DNA of 64,000 nucleotides from an uncultured Pelagibacteraceae bacterium (GTDB lineage Bacteria > Pseudomonadota > Alphaproteobacteria > Pelagibacterales > Pelagibacteraceae): positions 1 to 64,000 of the forward strand of contig CACJQE010000007.1 of NCBI GenBank assembly GCA_902595465.1, given 5' to 3'. Below are positions 36,038-44,507 of this stretch, piece by piece (the stretch's first letter is position 1; each line of letters starts with the position of its first letter). A program made the translations under genes and the position numbers. Below the pieces are notes generated by a model. It saw nothing but the letters and a program-made list of their open reading frames with translations. It did no database searches and was not told the DNA's origin.

Positions 36038-36373
36038 CTATAGTTTTTTCCAATTTGTTTTTTTTAGAAGTATTTCTAAATCATAAGCATTGTTTAAAAT
36101 TTTACCATTTCTATCAGTTATTAAATATTTCAAATTCTTATTAGAAGGTTTAAAATTTTTACTAATGTTGTAGATAGCTTTTTCTGCTGCATTTTTAAAA
36201 ATACTAAAACTTACTCTTTTACTTGATATTGAGAGGCCATAGTCTTTCCAAGATCCTTCAGATACCATTTTAGCATATAGGTCTAATATAATTTTTAGTT
36301 CTTTTTTTTCAAAAAAATACCTTTGGTTTTGTTCTTTATTTGAATTATTTATTACTAATTTTAAATTACTCAT
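36038..36373 (-). CDS. DUF2794 protein
   Basis: A 111-residue alphaproteobacterial DUF2794 protein. FFEKKELKIILDLYAKMVSEGSWKDYGLSISSKRVSFSIF covers the family's core, and YLITDRNGKILNNAYDLEILLKK ends the protein. No activity is assigned to this family. Its start overlaps the stop of ispZ by eight bases, so the two are probably translated from one mRNA, a pairing also seen elsewhere in alphaproteobacteria. Confidence 0.9.
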   Translation of the reverse strand: MSNLKLVINNSNKEQNQRYFFEKKELKIILDLYAKMVSEGSWKDYGLSISSKRVSFSIFKNAAEKAIYNISKNFKPSNKNLKYLITDRNGKILNNAYDLEILLKKTNWKKL

Positions 36374-36917
36374 TTAATTTGTGTTTATTAATCAATCCAA
36401 CTTGTGATGCTGTAAAGATGAATGTAATTGGTAGCATTCCCCAAACTTTAAAGTTAACCCAAAATTCTTCTGTTTGAGTTCTCCAAACAATTTCATTTAA
36501 TATAGCTAAAAAAATAAAAAAATAAGTCCATCTGTTATTCAAAATTTTCCAACCTTCATCAGACATTGGCAGTGTTTTTCCAAGTATTAATTTTAAAACT
36601 GGTTCATTGGTGAAGTATTTTCCAAAGAATAAAGCTAAGGCAAATAAAATATTTATAATAGTGGGTTTCATATAAATAAAAATTGGATTATCAAAATAAA
36701 TTGTTAAACCTCCAAATAGAGTAATTAAAATTCCTCCTAACAAAGGAACCATCGGAACTTTTTTTTCCAGTATCCAAACCAAGAGAACAGAAATTATTGT
36801 TGCGACAATTAGAGGTGGTATTGCAACTTTTAAATTTTTATCACTGTTATAATAAAAGAAGAAAAAAATAGCTAAAGGCCCAACGTCTGTAATGAATTTT
36901 AGAAGTGATTTATTCAC
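36366..36917 (-). CDS. ispZ: Inner-membrane septation protein IspZ (YciB)
   Basis: A 183-residue protein with five to six TM helices and the IspZ features. FITDVGPLAIFFFFYY is the opening, LGKTLPMSDEGWKILNNRWTYFF is the family core, and IVWRTQTEEFWVNFKVWGMLP follows; the C-terminus ends in a short basic tail. YciB-type proteins help septum formation and envelope integrity. It is divergent from hspQ across 78 bases of A/T-rich DNA, likely holding both promoters. Confidence 0.92.
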   Translation of the reverse strand: MNKSLLKFITDVGPLAIFFFFYYNSDKNLKVAIPPLIVATIISVLLVWILEKKVPMVPLLGGILITLFGGLTIYFDNPIFIYMKPTIINILFALALFFGKYFTNEPVLKLILGKTLPMSDEGWKILNNRWTYFFIFLAILNEIVWRTQTEEFWVNFKVWGMLPITFIFTASQVGLINKHKLNE

Positions 36918-36995
36918 TGCTACATATTAACAGATTAATAAAACATTTATATTTTTTTTATTGATTTTTTTCATCAAATATCCATATTTAATATC

Positions 36996-37316
36996 GTGAG
37001 TACACAAAAAGCTAAATTTTCAATTGGAGACGTTGTAAAACATAGACACTTCGATTTTAGAGGTGTGATTTACGATGTTGACTTTGAATTTAATAACTCA
37101 GAGGAGTGGTATCAATCGATCCCAAAAAACGTGAGACCTAGAAAGGATCAACCATTTTATCATTTACTAGCAGAGAATGACGAAATTACTTACGAGGCTT
37201 ATGTGTCTGAGCAAAATCTATTATTTGATGACTCTGAAGAGCCTATAAAACACCCTCTAATTAATGAAATTTTTTCAGGTAAGCGTGGATCAAGCTACTT
37301 CAAGCCTTCGAATTAA
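36996..37316 (+). CDS. hspQ: Heat shock protein HspQ (YccV-like)
   Basis: 106 residues from a GTG start at 36996; no better start is visible. AKFSIGDVVKHRHFDFRGVIYDVDFEF, YQSIPKNVRPRKDQPFYHLL, and TYEAYVSEQNLLFDDS are the YccV/HspQ signature blocks. In enterobacteria this small beta-barrel protein promotes degradation of DnaA and Lon substrates and is induced by heat. Here it is followed by a 167-base spacer with a strong hairpin and then ccmC. Confidence 0.92.
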   Translation: MSTQKAKFSIGDVVKHRHFDFRGVIYDVDFEFNNSEEWYQSIPKNVRPRKDQPFYHLLAENDEITYEAYVSEQNLLFDDSEEPIKHPLINEIFSGKRGSSYFKPSN

Positions 37317-37385
37317 CTAATAGCCAATATTTAAACACAATTGTCCCAAATCTCTGTCATATCTGTTTGTTATAAAATATTTAAT

Positions 37386-37437
37386 TCTGATCAAGAGTAC
37401 TGTTTTTCCTCTATCTCCCTCTGTATTCTTGGTCAGA
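37386..37437. ncRNA. Strong orphan hairpin with CU-rich loop (candidate sRNA or leader element)
   Basis: In the spacer between hspQ and ccmC (37317-37483), TCTGATCAAGAGTAC (37386-37400) pairs with GTATTCTTGGTCAGA (37423-37437). All 15 positions pair, including two G-U wobbles when read on the plus strand. The 22-base loop is pyrimidine-rich and contains CCTCTATCTCCCTCT, which could pair with Shine-Dalgarno-like GGAGG sequences. No T-run follows on the plus strand, so it does not look like a plain terminator. Strand and function are unproven; the plus strand fits the wobbles better. Confidence 0.45.
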
Positions 37438-37483
37438 AAATTTTGAACAATTTTAATCTAAAATTTATGTGTTATAAAAAATT

Positions 37484-38191
37484 ATGATTAATTATTTCAA
37501 TCCAAATAATACTTTAAAGATAATTAATAAAATACAAAAGTTTGTATTTGCGCTATTTATAATTGTATTGTTACTTGGATTAGTTGAAGCTTTAGTTCTT
37601 TCTCCCGAGGATTATAAGCAGAGTGATTCAGTTAGGATTATGTATGTCCATGTTCCATCAGCTTGGATATCACTCGGAATATTTTCATTTATTTCCATTC
37701 TTTCTTTTGGAGTTTTTGTTTTTAAAAATAAAAATTTCTCTTTAATAACAAAAAGTTTAGCACCTTCTGGTTTTGTTTTTAGCATAATAGCTTTAGTTAC
37801 AGGATCAATTTGGGGAAAACCAACCTGGGGAACTTGGTGGGCTTGGGATGCAAGAATAACTTCAATGCTCTTGCTTTCAATTTTTTATTTATTGTTCATT
37901 ACTTCTTGGAAGATTACGACAGATACTAGTAAAGCAGAAAAAATTAGCTCAATAATAGCAATTATTGGTCTTATAAATATTCCAGTTATAAAATTTTCAG
38001 TAGAATGGTGGAATACTTTACACCAACCTGCGTCGGTAAAAATTTTGCAAGAAACAACTATTCATTCTTCAATGTTGACACCATTAGCTATAATGACTGC
38101 GGCATTTGCTCTATTTTCACTTTTGATATTTTTAATGAAATATAATACAGAACTGTTAAAGATTAAGAATAAAGGTCTTAATAGATTATGA
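37484..38191 (+). CDS. ccmC: Haem exporter / cytochrome c maturation protein CcmC
   Basis: 235 residues, six TM helices. The haem-handling WWD motif is GKPTWGTWWAWDARITSMLLL, with the conserved periplasmic His in YVHVPSAW and in WWNTLHQPASVK. CcmC loads haem onto CcmE. It begins a plus-strand run ccmC-D-E-F-G-H in which neighbours overlap or are spaced by a few bases. ccmA and ccmB are not in the window. Confidence 0.97.
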   Translation: MINYFNPNNTLKIINKIQKFVFALFIIVLLLGLVEALVLSPEDYKQSDSVRIMYVHVPSAWISLGIFSFISILSFGVFVFKNKNFSLITKSLAPSGFVFSIIALVTGSIWGKPTWGTWWAWDARITSMLLLSIFYLLFITSWKITTDTSKAEKISSIIAIIGLINIPVIKFSVEWWNTLHQPASVKILQETTIHSSMLTPLAIMTAAFALFSLLIFLMKYNTELLKIKNKGLNRL

Positions 38192-38421
38192 TTAGTGAAT
38201 TACTAAATATGAATGGATACGGTGTATACGTTTGGTCATCATTTATATTTACTCTATTTTCTTTTAGCTTCTTGTACGCGGTAGTAAAATTAAATTTAAT
38301 TAAAGAGAAAAAGAAATTTGAGGAAAATTATAAATCACTAGATGAAAAGAAACTTGCATCAGTAGCTAAGCAAAAAACGTACAGAGAGATATTAGCAAAC
38401 ACCTCCACATCTAAAGTTTAA
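38188..38421 (+). CDS. ccmD: Haem exporter protein CcmD
   Basis: A 77-residue membrane protein with one TM helix (about 16-38). The start has [19 protein letters not shown], the usual CcmD GxYVWxS pattern, followed by a Lys/Glu-rich cytoplasmic tail. CcmD helps release holo-CcmE from CcmABC. The start overlaps ccmC by four bases. Identity rests on the motif and on position between ccmC and ccmE. Confidence 0.88.
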   Translation: MISELLNMNGYGVYVWSSFIFTLFSFSFLYAVVKLNLIKEKKKFEENYKSLDEKKLASVAKQKTYREILANTSTSKV

Positions 38422-38432
38422 CTAAAATTCAC

Positions 38433-38855
38433 ATGTACGGAAAAAAAGTTAAATTTAGAGCCCTTTTTATTTTTTTAATTTTAATTTCATTAGTTCTTAC
38501 AATTTTTTTGGTGGTTAAATCTCTTGAGGAAAACGTAGTATATTTTAAGTCTCCAACAGACATTAAAAACCTTAATGAAATCAAAAATGCTCAAAAAATT
38601 AGAGTTGGTGGAATGGTGAAAAAAAATTCTATTAAAATAAACGATAAAGAAATTTTTTTCGTAATTACAGATTTCAAAAATGAATTATTAGTCAACTTTA
38701 ATGGATCTGTACCAAATCTGTTTGAAGAGGGTAAGGGTGTAGTTGCTGAAGGTTTCTTAAAGGATAAAAGTTTTCTAAATGCTGACAAGATTTTAGCAAA
38801 ACATGATGAAAATTATATGCCTCCTGAAGTCAGCGAAGCTATGAAAAACAATTAA
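38433..38855 (+). CDS. ccmE: Periplasmic haem chaperone CcmE
   Basis: 140 residues. An N-terminal anchor helix ([18 protein letters not shown]) precedes an OB-fold: [23 protein letters not shown], and [17 protein letters not shown]. The covalent haem-binding His is in [14 protein letters not shown], followed by the conserved Tyr. It carries haem from CcmC to CcmF. It follows ccmD after 11 bases and precedes ccmF by five. Confidence 0.97.
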   Translation: MYGKKVKFRALFIFLILISLVLTIFLVVKSLEENVVYFKSPTDIKNLNEIKNAQKIRVGGMVKKNSIKINDKEIFFVITDFKNELLVNFNGSVPNLFEEGKGVVAEGFLKDKSFLNADKILAKHDENYMPPEVSEAMKNN

Positions 38856-38860
38856 TTTGT

Positions 38861-40741
38861 ATGTCTAATTATTTAGGAAATTATTCTTTATACATTGCTT
38901 TAATGGCATCTGTTTATTTAATTTTTAAGTCATACTTGGATGCAAATTCAGAAAATAAATATTTAGATAAAAACTTTATTTTAATTACTTCAATACAAAC
39001 TATAATGATTACGGTAAGTTTTTTTAGTCTAGTTGCAGCTTTTGTAATTTCAGATTTTAGTAATGAAACTGTTTTCAACAATTCTCATACTTTAAAACCT
39101 TTATTTTATAAAGTATCAGGCACATGGGGAAATCACGAGGGAAGTTTATTATTGTGGTTATTAGTTCTTTCAATTTTTCTAATTATTTTTTTATTAAATT
39201 CAAGATCACAAGATACTAAATACAAACTTTTAACGATACTATTTCAACAAATTATTATTTCAGGTTTTCTAGTTTTTATTTTATTAACTTCCAACCCATT
39301 CAAAATGCTATATCCAATTCCTAGAGAGGGATTAGGTTTGAACCCTATTTTACAAGACCCTGCTTTAGCTATTCATCCTCCAATTTTATATTTAGGTTAT
39401 GTTGGAACATCTATTATCTTTTCAGCTTCACTTGCCTCAATGATTAGCGGAAATATTGGAGATAAGTGGGCAAGGCATATTAAAAAATGGGTTTTGGTAT
39501 CTTGGGTATTTTTAACAATTGGTATTTTGCTTGGATCTATATGGGCATATTATGAGTTGGGCTGGGGAGGTTTTTGGTTTTGGGATCCTGTAGAAAATGT
39601 TTCATTAATGCCATGGTTTTGCTTAACAGCGCTACTGCATACTGTAATTGTTTTACAGAAAAGAAATTCGTTTAAAGAGTGGACTATTATTTTGTCAATT
39701 ACAACTTTCTCACTGAGTATGAGTGGCACTTTTCTTGTTAGGTCTGGAATTTTAAATTCAATTCACACTTTTGCAAACGATCCATCAAGAGGGCTATATA
39801 TATTAAGTTTTCTCTTTATCCTAATTTTGATGTCTGTATTAATTTTCTTTTTTAATCAGAATAAAATATCAAACACAGCCAAAGAGAATTTTATTTTAAG
39901 TAAAGAGACTGCAATATTAGTGAATAATTGGTTTATGATGTTTTTTTTATCTGTTGTTCTTGTTGGTACAATTTATCCAATTTTTCTTGAAGTTTTAAAT
40001 GGTTCAAAAATTTCTGTTGGTCCACCTTTTTACCATAATCTTTTAATACCCTTCTTAATTCCTTTTTTAATATTCATGAGCTTTGGCCCAAGTTTGAAAT
40101 GGATTAAAGATAAATTAAAAAAGTTTAACTATAATATTTTAATTATTTTTTTAGTTTCACTACTTATTTCATATGTCATTTTAACAAAAACTGAAAATTC
40201 GTTTCTGTTGTCTATTCCTCTGATAGTTTTGAGTATCTATCTTTTATTAGTAACAATTAAGGATTTTTTTGTTAGTAAATCCTCGATTAGCCAAAAAATT
40301 TCACATTTTGGTTTTAGTTTATTAATTACTAGTATCTTATTGAATGGTCTTTTTTCTAATGAATTCAATTCAAATATGAAAGTAGGAGATGAAAGAATAT
40401 TTAATGAAAAAGTTGTAAAATTAAAAGAAGTTAATGTTACAGATGTGGACAATTATAAATCTCTTAAAGCTAGTTTTGAAGTTACAAATAAAAATTCCTC
40501 TTTTGCTTTATACCCAGAAGTTAGAATTTACCAACAGCCTTTAACTATTACGAGTGAAGCGGATATTAAGACAACATTATTTTCAGATAATTTTTTAGTA
40601 TTTAATATTTTAAAAGACGATGGTTATTATAATGTAAGATATCAATATAAACCCTTAATGATTTGGATATGGATCTCAACTATATTTATTGGTTTTGGTG
40701 GTTTATTAAGTGTCATTAGAAAAAATGAGCAAAAATATTAA
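38861..40741 (+). CDS. ccmF: Haem lyase subunit CcmF
   Basis: A 626-residue polytopic protein. SGTWGNHEGSLLLWLLVLS is the early family signature; the WWD haem motif is YYELGWGGFWFWDPVENVS; HPPILYLGYVGTS and MSGTFLVRSG are further conserved blocks with His ligands. A C-terminal periplasmic part contains YPEVRIYQQPLTITSEADIKTTLF. CcmF attaches haem to apocytochrome c. Its 3' end overlaps ccmG. Confidence 0.98.
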   Translation: MSNYLGNYSLYIALMASVYLIFKSYLDANSENKYLDKNFILITSIQTIMITVSFFSLVAAFVISDFSNETVFNNSHTLKPLFYKVSGTWGNHEGSLLLWLLVLSIFLIIFLLNSRSQDTKYKLLTILFQQIIISGFLVFILLTSNPFKMLYPIPREGLGLNPILQDPALAIHPPILYLGYVGTSIIFSASLASMISGNIGDKWARHIKKWVLVSWVFLTIGILLGSIWAYYELGWGGFWFWDPVENVSLMPWFCLTALLHTVIVLQKRNSFKEWTIILSITTFSLSMSGTFLVRSGILNSIHTFANDPSRGLYILSFLFILILMSVLIFFFNQNKISNTAKENFILSKETAILVNNWFMMFFLSVVLVGTIYPIFLEVLNGSKISVGPPFYHNLLIPFLIPFLIFMSFGPSLKWIKDKLKKFNYNILIIFLVSLLISYVILTKTENSFLLSIPLIVLSIYLLLVTIKDFFVSKSSISQKISHFGFSLLITSILLNGLFSNEFNSNMKVGDERIFNEKVVKLKEVNVTDVDNYKSLKASFEVTNKNSSFALYPEVRIYQQPLTITSEADIKTTLFSDNFLVFNILKDDGYYNVRYQYKPLMIWIWISTIFIGFGGLLSVIRKNEQKY

Positions 40742-41255
40742 ATTTTTAGGATTACTACTAACATTAATAATAATTTTTATAATCTTGCTCAAGGGATTGG
40801 ACGTATCGAAAGATTACTCTAACGAGAAATTAAAAAGTAAAATAGATTTTTCACTTAATGCAAAAAAACTATTTTCTGATGAAATAATTAATATTTCAGA
40901 CTTATTTGATAAAAATAGTCCTTTTGTAGTAAATATTTGGGCATCTTGGTGTGCACCATGTAGAGAAGAGCATCAGTTTTTAATGAAATTAAAAGACATG
41001 AACATAAATATAATTGGAATTAATTATAAAGACAGTCCAAAAAATGCGAAAAATTTTTTAAGCTCACTTGGAAATCCTTATTCAGAAGTTATTACCGATA
41101 ATGATGGAACAAAATCAATAGAATTTGGAGCTATTGGTGTTCCTGAAACTTTTATTATTAGTGGTAAAACAAATGAGATAATAAAAAAGTATATTGGTCC
41201 ATTGACAAGCGAAAATTTAATAGAAATAAAAAATTTATTAGAAAAAAATGCTTAA
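40725..41255 (+). CDS. ccmG: Thiol:disulfide interchange protein CcmG (DsbE)
   Basis: The start was placed at the ATG at 40725, inside the end of ccmF; an upstream GTG at 40710 adds five residues. The 176-residue product has an N-terminal anchor (FLGLLLTLIIIFIILL) and a thioredoxin domain with NIWASWCAPCREEH holding the CxxC, and GAIGVPETFIIS with the cis-Pro. It keeps apocytochrome Cys reduced in the periplasm. It overlaps ccmH by eight bases. Confidence 0.95.
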   Translation: MSKNIKFLGLLLTLIIIFIILLKGLDVSKDYSNEKLKSKIDFSLNAKKLFSDEIINISDLFDKNSPFVVNIWASWCAPCREEHQFLMKLKDMNINIIGINYKDSPKNAKNFLSSLGNPYSEVITDNDGTKSIEFGAIGVPETFIISGKTNEIIKKYIGPLTSENLIEIKNLLEKNA

Positions 41256-41607
41256 AATTTTAAAATTAATATTGCTGCTATATTTTAGTTTTAATTTTTC
41301 CTATGCTAATGAAATAAATACCAAAGTAGATCAAATTACAAAAAACTTAAGGTGTTTGATATGCCAAGGTCAATCTGTTTACGACTCTCAGTCCGATTTT
41401 GCTGTTAGTATGAAGCTTGTTGTAAAAAATAAGATTGATGAAGGTAAAGAAGAAGAAGAAATATATGATTATTTAAAAAATAAATATGGAGAGTGGATTG
41501 TATATGAACCAGAATTAAACCAAAATACTTTTTTACTCTGGTCAATACCTTTGATTTTGTTCGCTTTTGGCGGCCTTTTAATTATTAGAAAAGTATCTAT
41601 AAAGTAA
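41248..41607 (+). CDS. ccmH: Cytochrome c maturation protein CcmH
   Basis: 119 residues with a signal peptide, the redox motif KNLRCLICQGQSVYDSQSDFA (split, LRCLIC carrying the CxxC), a helical domain ending KYGEWIVYEPEL, and a C-terminal TM helix (FLLWSIPLILFAFGGLLII). This is the short CcmH form without a fused CcmI TPR part. It interacts with CcmF and apocytochrome. It is the last recognisable ccm gene in the run. Confidence 0.96.
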   Translation: MLKILKLILLLYFSFNFSYANEINTKVDQITKNLRCLICQGQSVYDSQSDFAVSMKLVVKNKIDEGKEEEEIYDYLKNKYGEWIVYEPELNQNTFLLWSIPLILFAFGGLLIIRKVSIK

Positions 41608-41621
41608 CCAGGATTTTTAAT

Positions 41622-42107
41622 ATGAAGATTTTAATTAAAACTTTGATAATTTCATTTCTTACTGTCTCATTTTCTAACGCAGAAAATAAATGGAGTTTTT
41701 ACACTGGCATGTTCGATTTCAGCGATGATGGTAAGAGAGCAAATCTATTTGGTGTCGAATATATAAATTTTAATGCTAGCAAAGATATTTTCTTAGGAAA
41801 TGTTCAGCCTGTGACAGGAGCAATGATAACAGCTGATGATGCATTATATATTTATACAGGTTATCAATTAAATCAAAAATCTAATTCAACTACTTTCTCT
41901 CCTAGTTTTGCAATTGGATATTATGACGAAGGAGATGGTAAGGATTTAGGTCACGAAATTGAATTTAAGACACAAATACAGATATTATTTGATATCTCAT
42001 CTAATTCTGAATTAGGTATTTCTTATAATCATATTTCTAATGCAAGTCTTGGAGATAAAAATCCTGGGGCAAATAGTTATATGTTTAATTTTACAAAAAA
42101 ATTTTAA
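41622..42107 (+). CDS. PagL-like lipid A deacylase / acyloxyacyl hydrolase family protein
   Basis: 161 residues with a signal peptide ending SFSNA. The mature part is an eight-stranded outer-membrane-barrel-like sequence. The active-site block is GISYNHISNASLGDKNPG (133-149) with His137 and Ser139 in the H-x-S-N motif. The third catalytic position expected a few residues after NPG looks to be Asn rather than Glu. If active, it would remove an acyl chain from lipid A. It follows ccmH by 14 bases and precedes the hydroxyacid oxidase pair by eight. Confidence 0.75.
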   Translation: MKILIKTLIISFLTVSFSNAENKWSFYTGMFDFSDDGKRANLFGVEYINFNASKDIFLGNVQPVTGAMITADDALYIYTGYQLNQKSNSTTFSPSFAIGYYDEGDGKDLGHEIEFKTQIQILFDISSNSELGISYNHISNASLGDKNPGANSYMFNFTKKF

Positions 42108-42115
42108 CTTAAGAT

Positions 42116-43270
42116 ATGAGATTAAAAGATTGTCATAACTTTTATGACTTTAGAAAATTGGCAAAGCAAAAGCTTCCATCTCCAATATTTCATTATATTG
42201 ATGGGGCTGCGGATGATGAAATAACTTATGCAAGAAACAGTAGTGCATTTAATGATGTTGACTTAGTTCCAAATGTCTTAAGAGGTGTTGAAAATGTGGA
42301 TTTGTCGACAACTATTTTTGGAAAAAAATTAGATTTGCCTTTTTATTGTTCTCCAACAGCTCTGCAAAGGTTATTCCATTACGAAGGAGAAAGAGCGGTT
42401 GGAAAAGCTGCAAAGAAGTTTAATACGATGTTTGGTGTTTCGGCATTGGCTACAGTTAGTGTTGAGGAAATTTCATCTTTAATAGACACACCAAAAATGT
42501 TTCAATTTTATTTCCATAAAGACAGAGGATTAAATGACTCTTGTTTAGAACGAGCAAAAGCAGCAAAATTTGATGTGATGGCTTTAACTGTTGATACGAT
42601 AACAGGAGGAAATCGTGAAAGAGATTTAAGAACTGGATTTACATCACCTCCAAAATTAACACTTTCGAGTTTGTTTAGTTTTGCCACAAAACCAATGTGG
42701 GGAATAAATTATTTAACTAAAGGAAAATTTGAACTACCACATCTTCAAGATTTCGTTAAAGAAGGAACTGACACAAATACATCAATTGGTAATTATTTTT
42801 CTACTATGTTGGATCAATCTATGAACTGGGACGACGCCGAAAAATTGTGCTCTCAGTGGGGTGGCCATTTTGCACTTAAGGGAGTTATGAGTGTTGAAGA
42901 TGCTAAGAGAGCAGTTGATATCGGATGCACTGGTATAATGGTATCAAATCATGGAGGAAGACAACTTGATGGATCTAGATCACCTTTCGATCAGTTAGCT
43001 GAAATTGTTGATGCAGTTGGTGATAAGTTAGATGTTATTTGTGAAGGTGGATTTCAAAGAGGAACTCATATGTTAAAAGCTTTATCTATGGGTGCAAAAG
43101 CTTGTGCTGGTGGAAGATTATATCTTTATGCTTTAGCTGCAGCAGGTCAAGAAGGTGTTGAGAAAGCACTTAACTTATATAAAACCGAATTAGTAAGAGA
43201 CATGAAATTAATGGGCTGCACAAAGATCAGTGATCTTAATCGAAATAATTTAAGATTCCGAAATGCATGA
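42116..43270 (+). CDS. FMN-dependent 2-hydroxyacid oxidase/dehydrogenase, paralogue 1 (LldD-like)
   Basis: 384 residues of the alpha-hydroxyacid oxidase TIM barrel. IFHYIDGAADDEITY has the active-site Tyr, SPTALQRLFHYEGE is the FMN loop, LALKGVMSVEDAK-like FALKGVMSVEDAKRAVDIG carries the Lys, and VSNHGGRQLDGSRSP the catalytic His and Arg. The phosphate/FMN motif reads EGGFQRGTHM where most members have DGGVRRGTD, so this copy has drifted. Likely substrates are L-lactate, glycolate or a larger 2-hydroxyacid. It overlaps the next paralogue by four bases. Confidence 0.9.
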   Translation: MRLKDCHNFYDFRKLAKQKLPSPIFHYIDGAADDEITYARNSSAFNDVDLVPNVLRGVENVDLSTTIFGKKLDLPFYCSPTALQRLFHYEGERAVGKAAKKFNTMFGVSALATVSVEEISSLIDTPKMFQFYFHKDRGLNDSCLERAKAAKFDVMALTVDTITGGNRERDLRTGFTSPPKLTLSSLFSFATKPMWGINYLTKGKFELPHLQDFVKEGTDTNTSIGNYFSTMLDQSMNWDDAEKLCSQWGGHFALKGVMSVEDAKRAVDIGCTGIMVSNHGGRQLDGSRSPFDQLAEIVDAVGDKLDVICEGGFQRGTHMLKALSMGAKACAGGRLYLYALAAAGQEGVEKALNLYKTELVRDMKLMGCTKISDLNRNNLRFRNA

Positions 43271-44418
43271 GTTTAAAGAATTGTTATAATTTTGAAGATT
43301 TTAGAAAGCTAGCTAAAAAAAAACTTCCAGCTCCAATTTTTCATTACATTGATGGTGGTGCAGATGATGAAACCACTTTAAAAAGAAATACAAATTCATT
43401 TGATGATTGTGACTTAATCCCTAATATTCTTAGAAGCGTAGGAGAACCAGATTTATCAACCACAGTTTTTGGAAGAAAAATAGATATGCCAATTTTTTTA
43501 TCACCTACAGCTATGCAAAGTTTATATCATCCTGATGGAGATAAAGCTTCAGCTAGAGCTGCAGAAAAATTTGGTACCATGTATAGCATGTCGACAATGG
43601 CTTCATTTTCGATTGAAGAAATTGCAAACATATCAAGTGGACCAAAATTATTTCAACTTTATATCCATAAAGATAAATCATTTACTGATGATTTGATTGA
43701 TAGGTGTAAAAGAGCAAACTTTGACGGTTTATGCTTAACTGTTGATACTTTGGTTGCAGGAAATAGAGAAAGAGATCACAGAACTGGTTTTACAACTCCT
43801 CCTAAATTCACATTAGAAAGTATAATGAATTTCGCGATGAGACCAGGATGGTTATTCAGATATTTTACGAATAAGAAATTTGAACTTGCAAATATTAAAC
43901 ACAAAACTGACAAGGGAACTAACATTACAAAATCTGTAATAGATTATGTTAATGAACAGTATGATCCACAAATGAATTGGGAAGATGCAGAATACTGTAT
44001 AAAAAAGTGGGACGGACCTTTTGCCTTGAAGGGTGTAATGTCTGTTGAGGATGCAAAGAGAGCAGTTGATATTGGTTGTACAGCAATAATAATATCAAAT
44101 CATGGAGGAAGACAACTTGATGGATCTAGAACTCCTTTTGATCAACTAAAGGCTATTTCAGATGCTGTGGGTGATAAACTTGAGATAATTTTAGATGGAG
44201 GTGTTAGACGGGGAACTCATGTTCTCAAAGCTATAGCTGCAGGTGCTACTGCTTGTAGTTTTGGTAAAGCTTTTTTGTTCAGTTTAGGAGCGGGTGGACA
44301 GCAAGGAGTAGAGAGGCTGCTTCAAAATATGCACGATGAAATTAGAAGAAATATGATCCTTATGGGCTGCAAAAGTGTAAAAGAGTTAGATAGATCAAAG
44401 ATAATTTACCGAAATTAA
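43267..44418 (+). CDS. FMN-dependent 2-hydroxyacid oxidase/dehydrogenase, paralogue 2 (LldD-like)
   Basis: 383 residues, same fold and motifs as the preceding gene: IFHYIDGGADDETTL, the SPTAMQSLYHPDGD loop, FALKGVMSVEDAKRAVDIG, and IISNHGGRQLDGSRTP with the catalytic His. Here the FMN motif is the canonical DGGVRRGTHV, but the following phosphate Arg segment reads SFGKAFLFSLG instead of GR. The two copies therefore differ in exactly the cofactor-binding motifs while sharing the substrate-side ones. Products would be 2-oxoacids such as pyruvate or glyoxylate. Confidence 0.9.
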   Translation: MSLKNCYNFEDFRKLAKKKLPAPIFHYIDGGADDETTLKRNTNSFDDCDLIPNILRSVGEPDLSTTVFGRKIDMPIFLSPTAMQSLYHPDGDKASARAAEKFGTMYSMSTMASFSIEEIANISSGPKLFQLYIHKDKSFTDDLIDRCKRANFDGLCLTVDTLVAGNRERDHRTGFTTPPKFTLESIMNFAMRPGWLFRYFTNKKFELANIKHKTDKGTNITKSVIDYVNEQYDPQMNWEDAEYCIKKWDGPFALKGVMSVEDAKRAVDIGCTAIIISNHGGRQLDGSRTPFDQLKAISDAVGDKLEIILDGGVRRGTHVLKAIAAGATACSFGKAFLFSLGAGGQQGVERLLQNMHDEIRRNMILMGCKSVKELDRSKIIYRN

Positions 44419-44507
44419 ATATTTTTTATAAATAATTATTATTATTATTTTTACTTTAAATAAATAGACATGAAGTTGCTTTTCAGTTAGTTTGTCGACG
44501 AAAAATT

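Noticed and set aside
36033-36049. AAAAACTATAGTTTTTT palindrome between the BI-1 gene and DUF2794
   Set aside because: Only one GC pair in a six-pair stem, within the end of DUF2794 coding sequence. It may weakly terminate both genes but cannot be supported against A/T-rich background.
44430-44452. Short ATT-repeat tract in the spacer before the aminotransferase gene
   Set aside because: Only five or so imperfect copies in very A/T-rich DNA; not distinguishable from composition.
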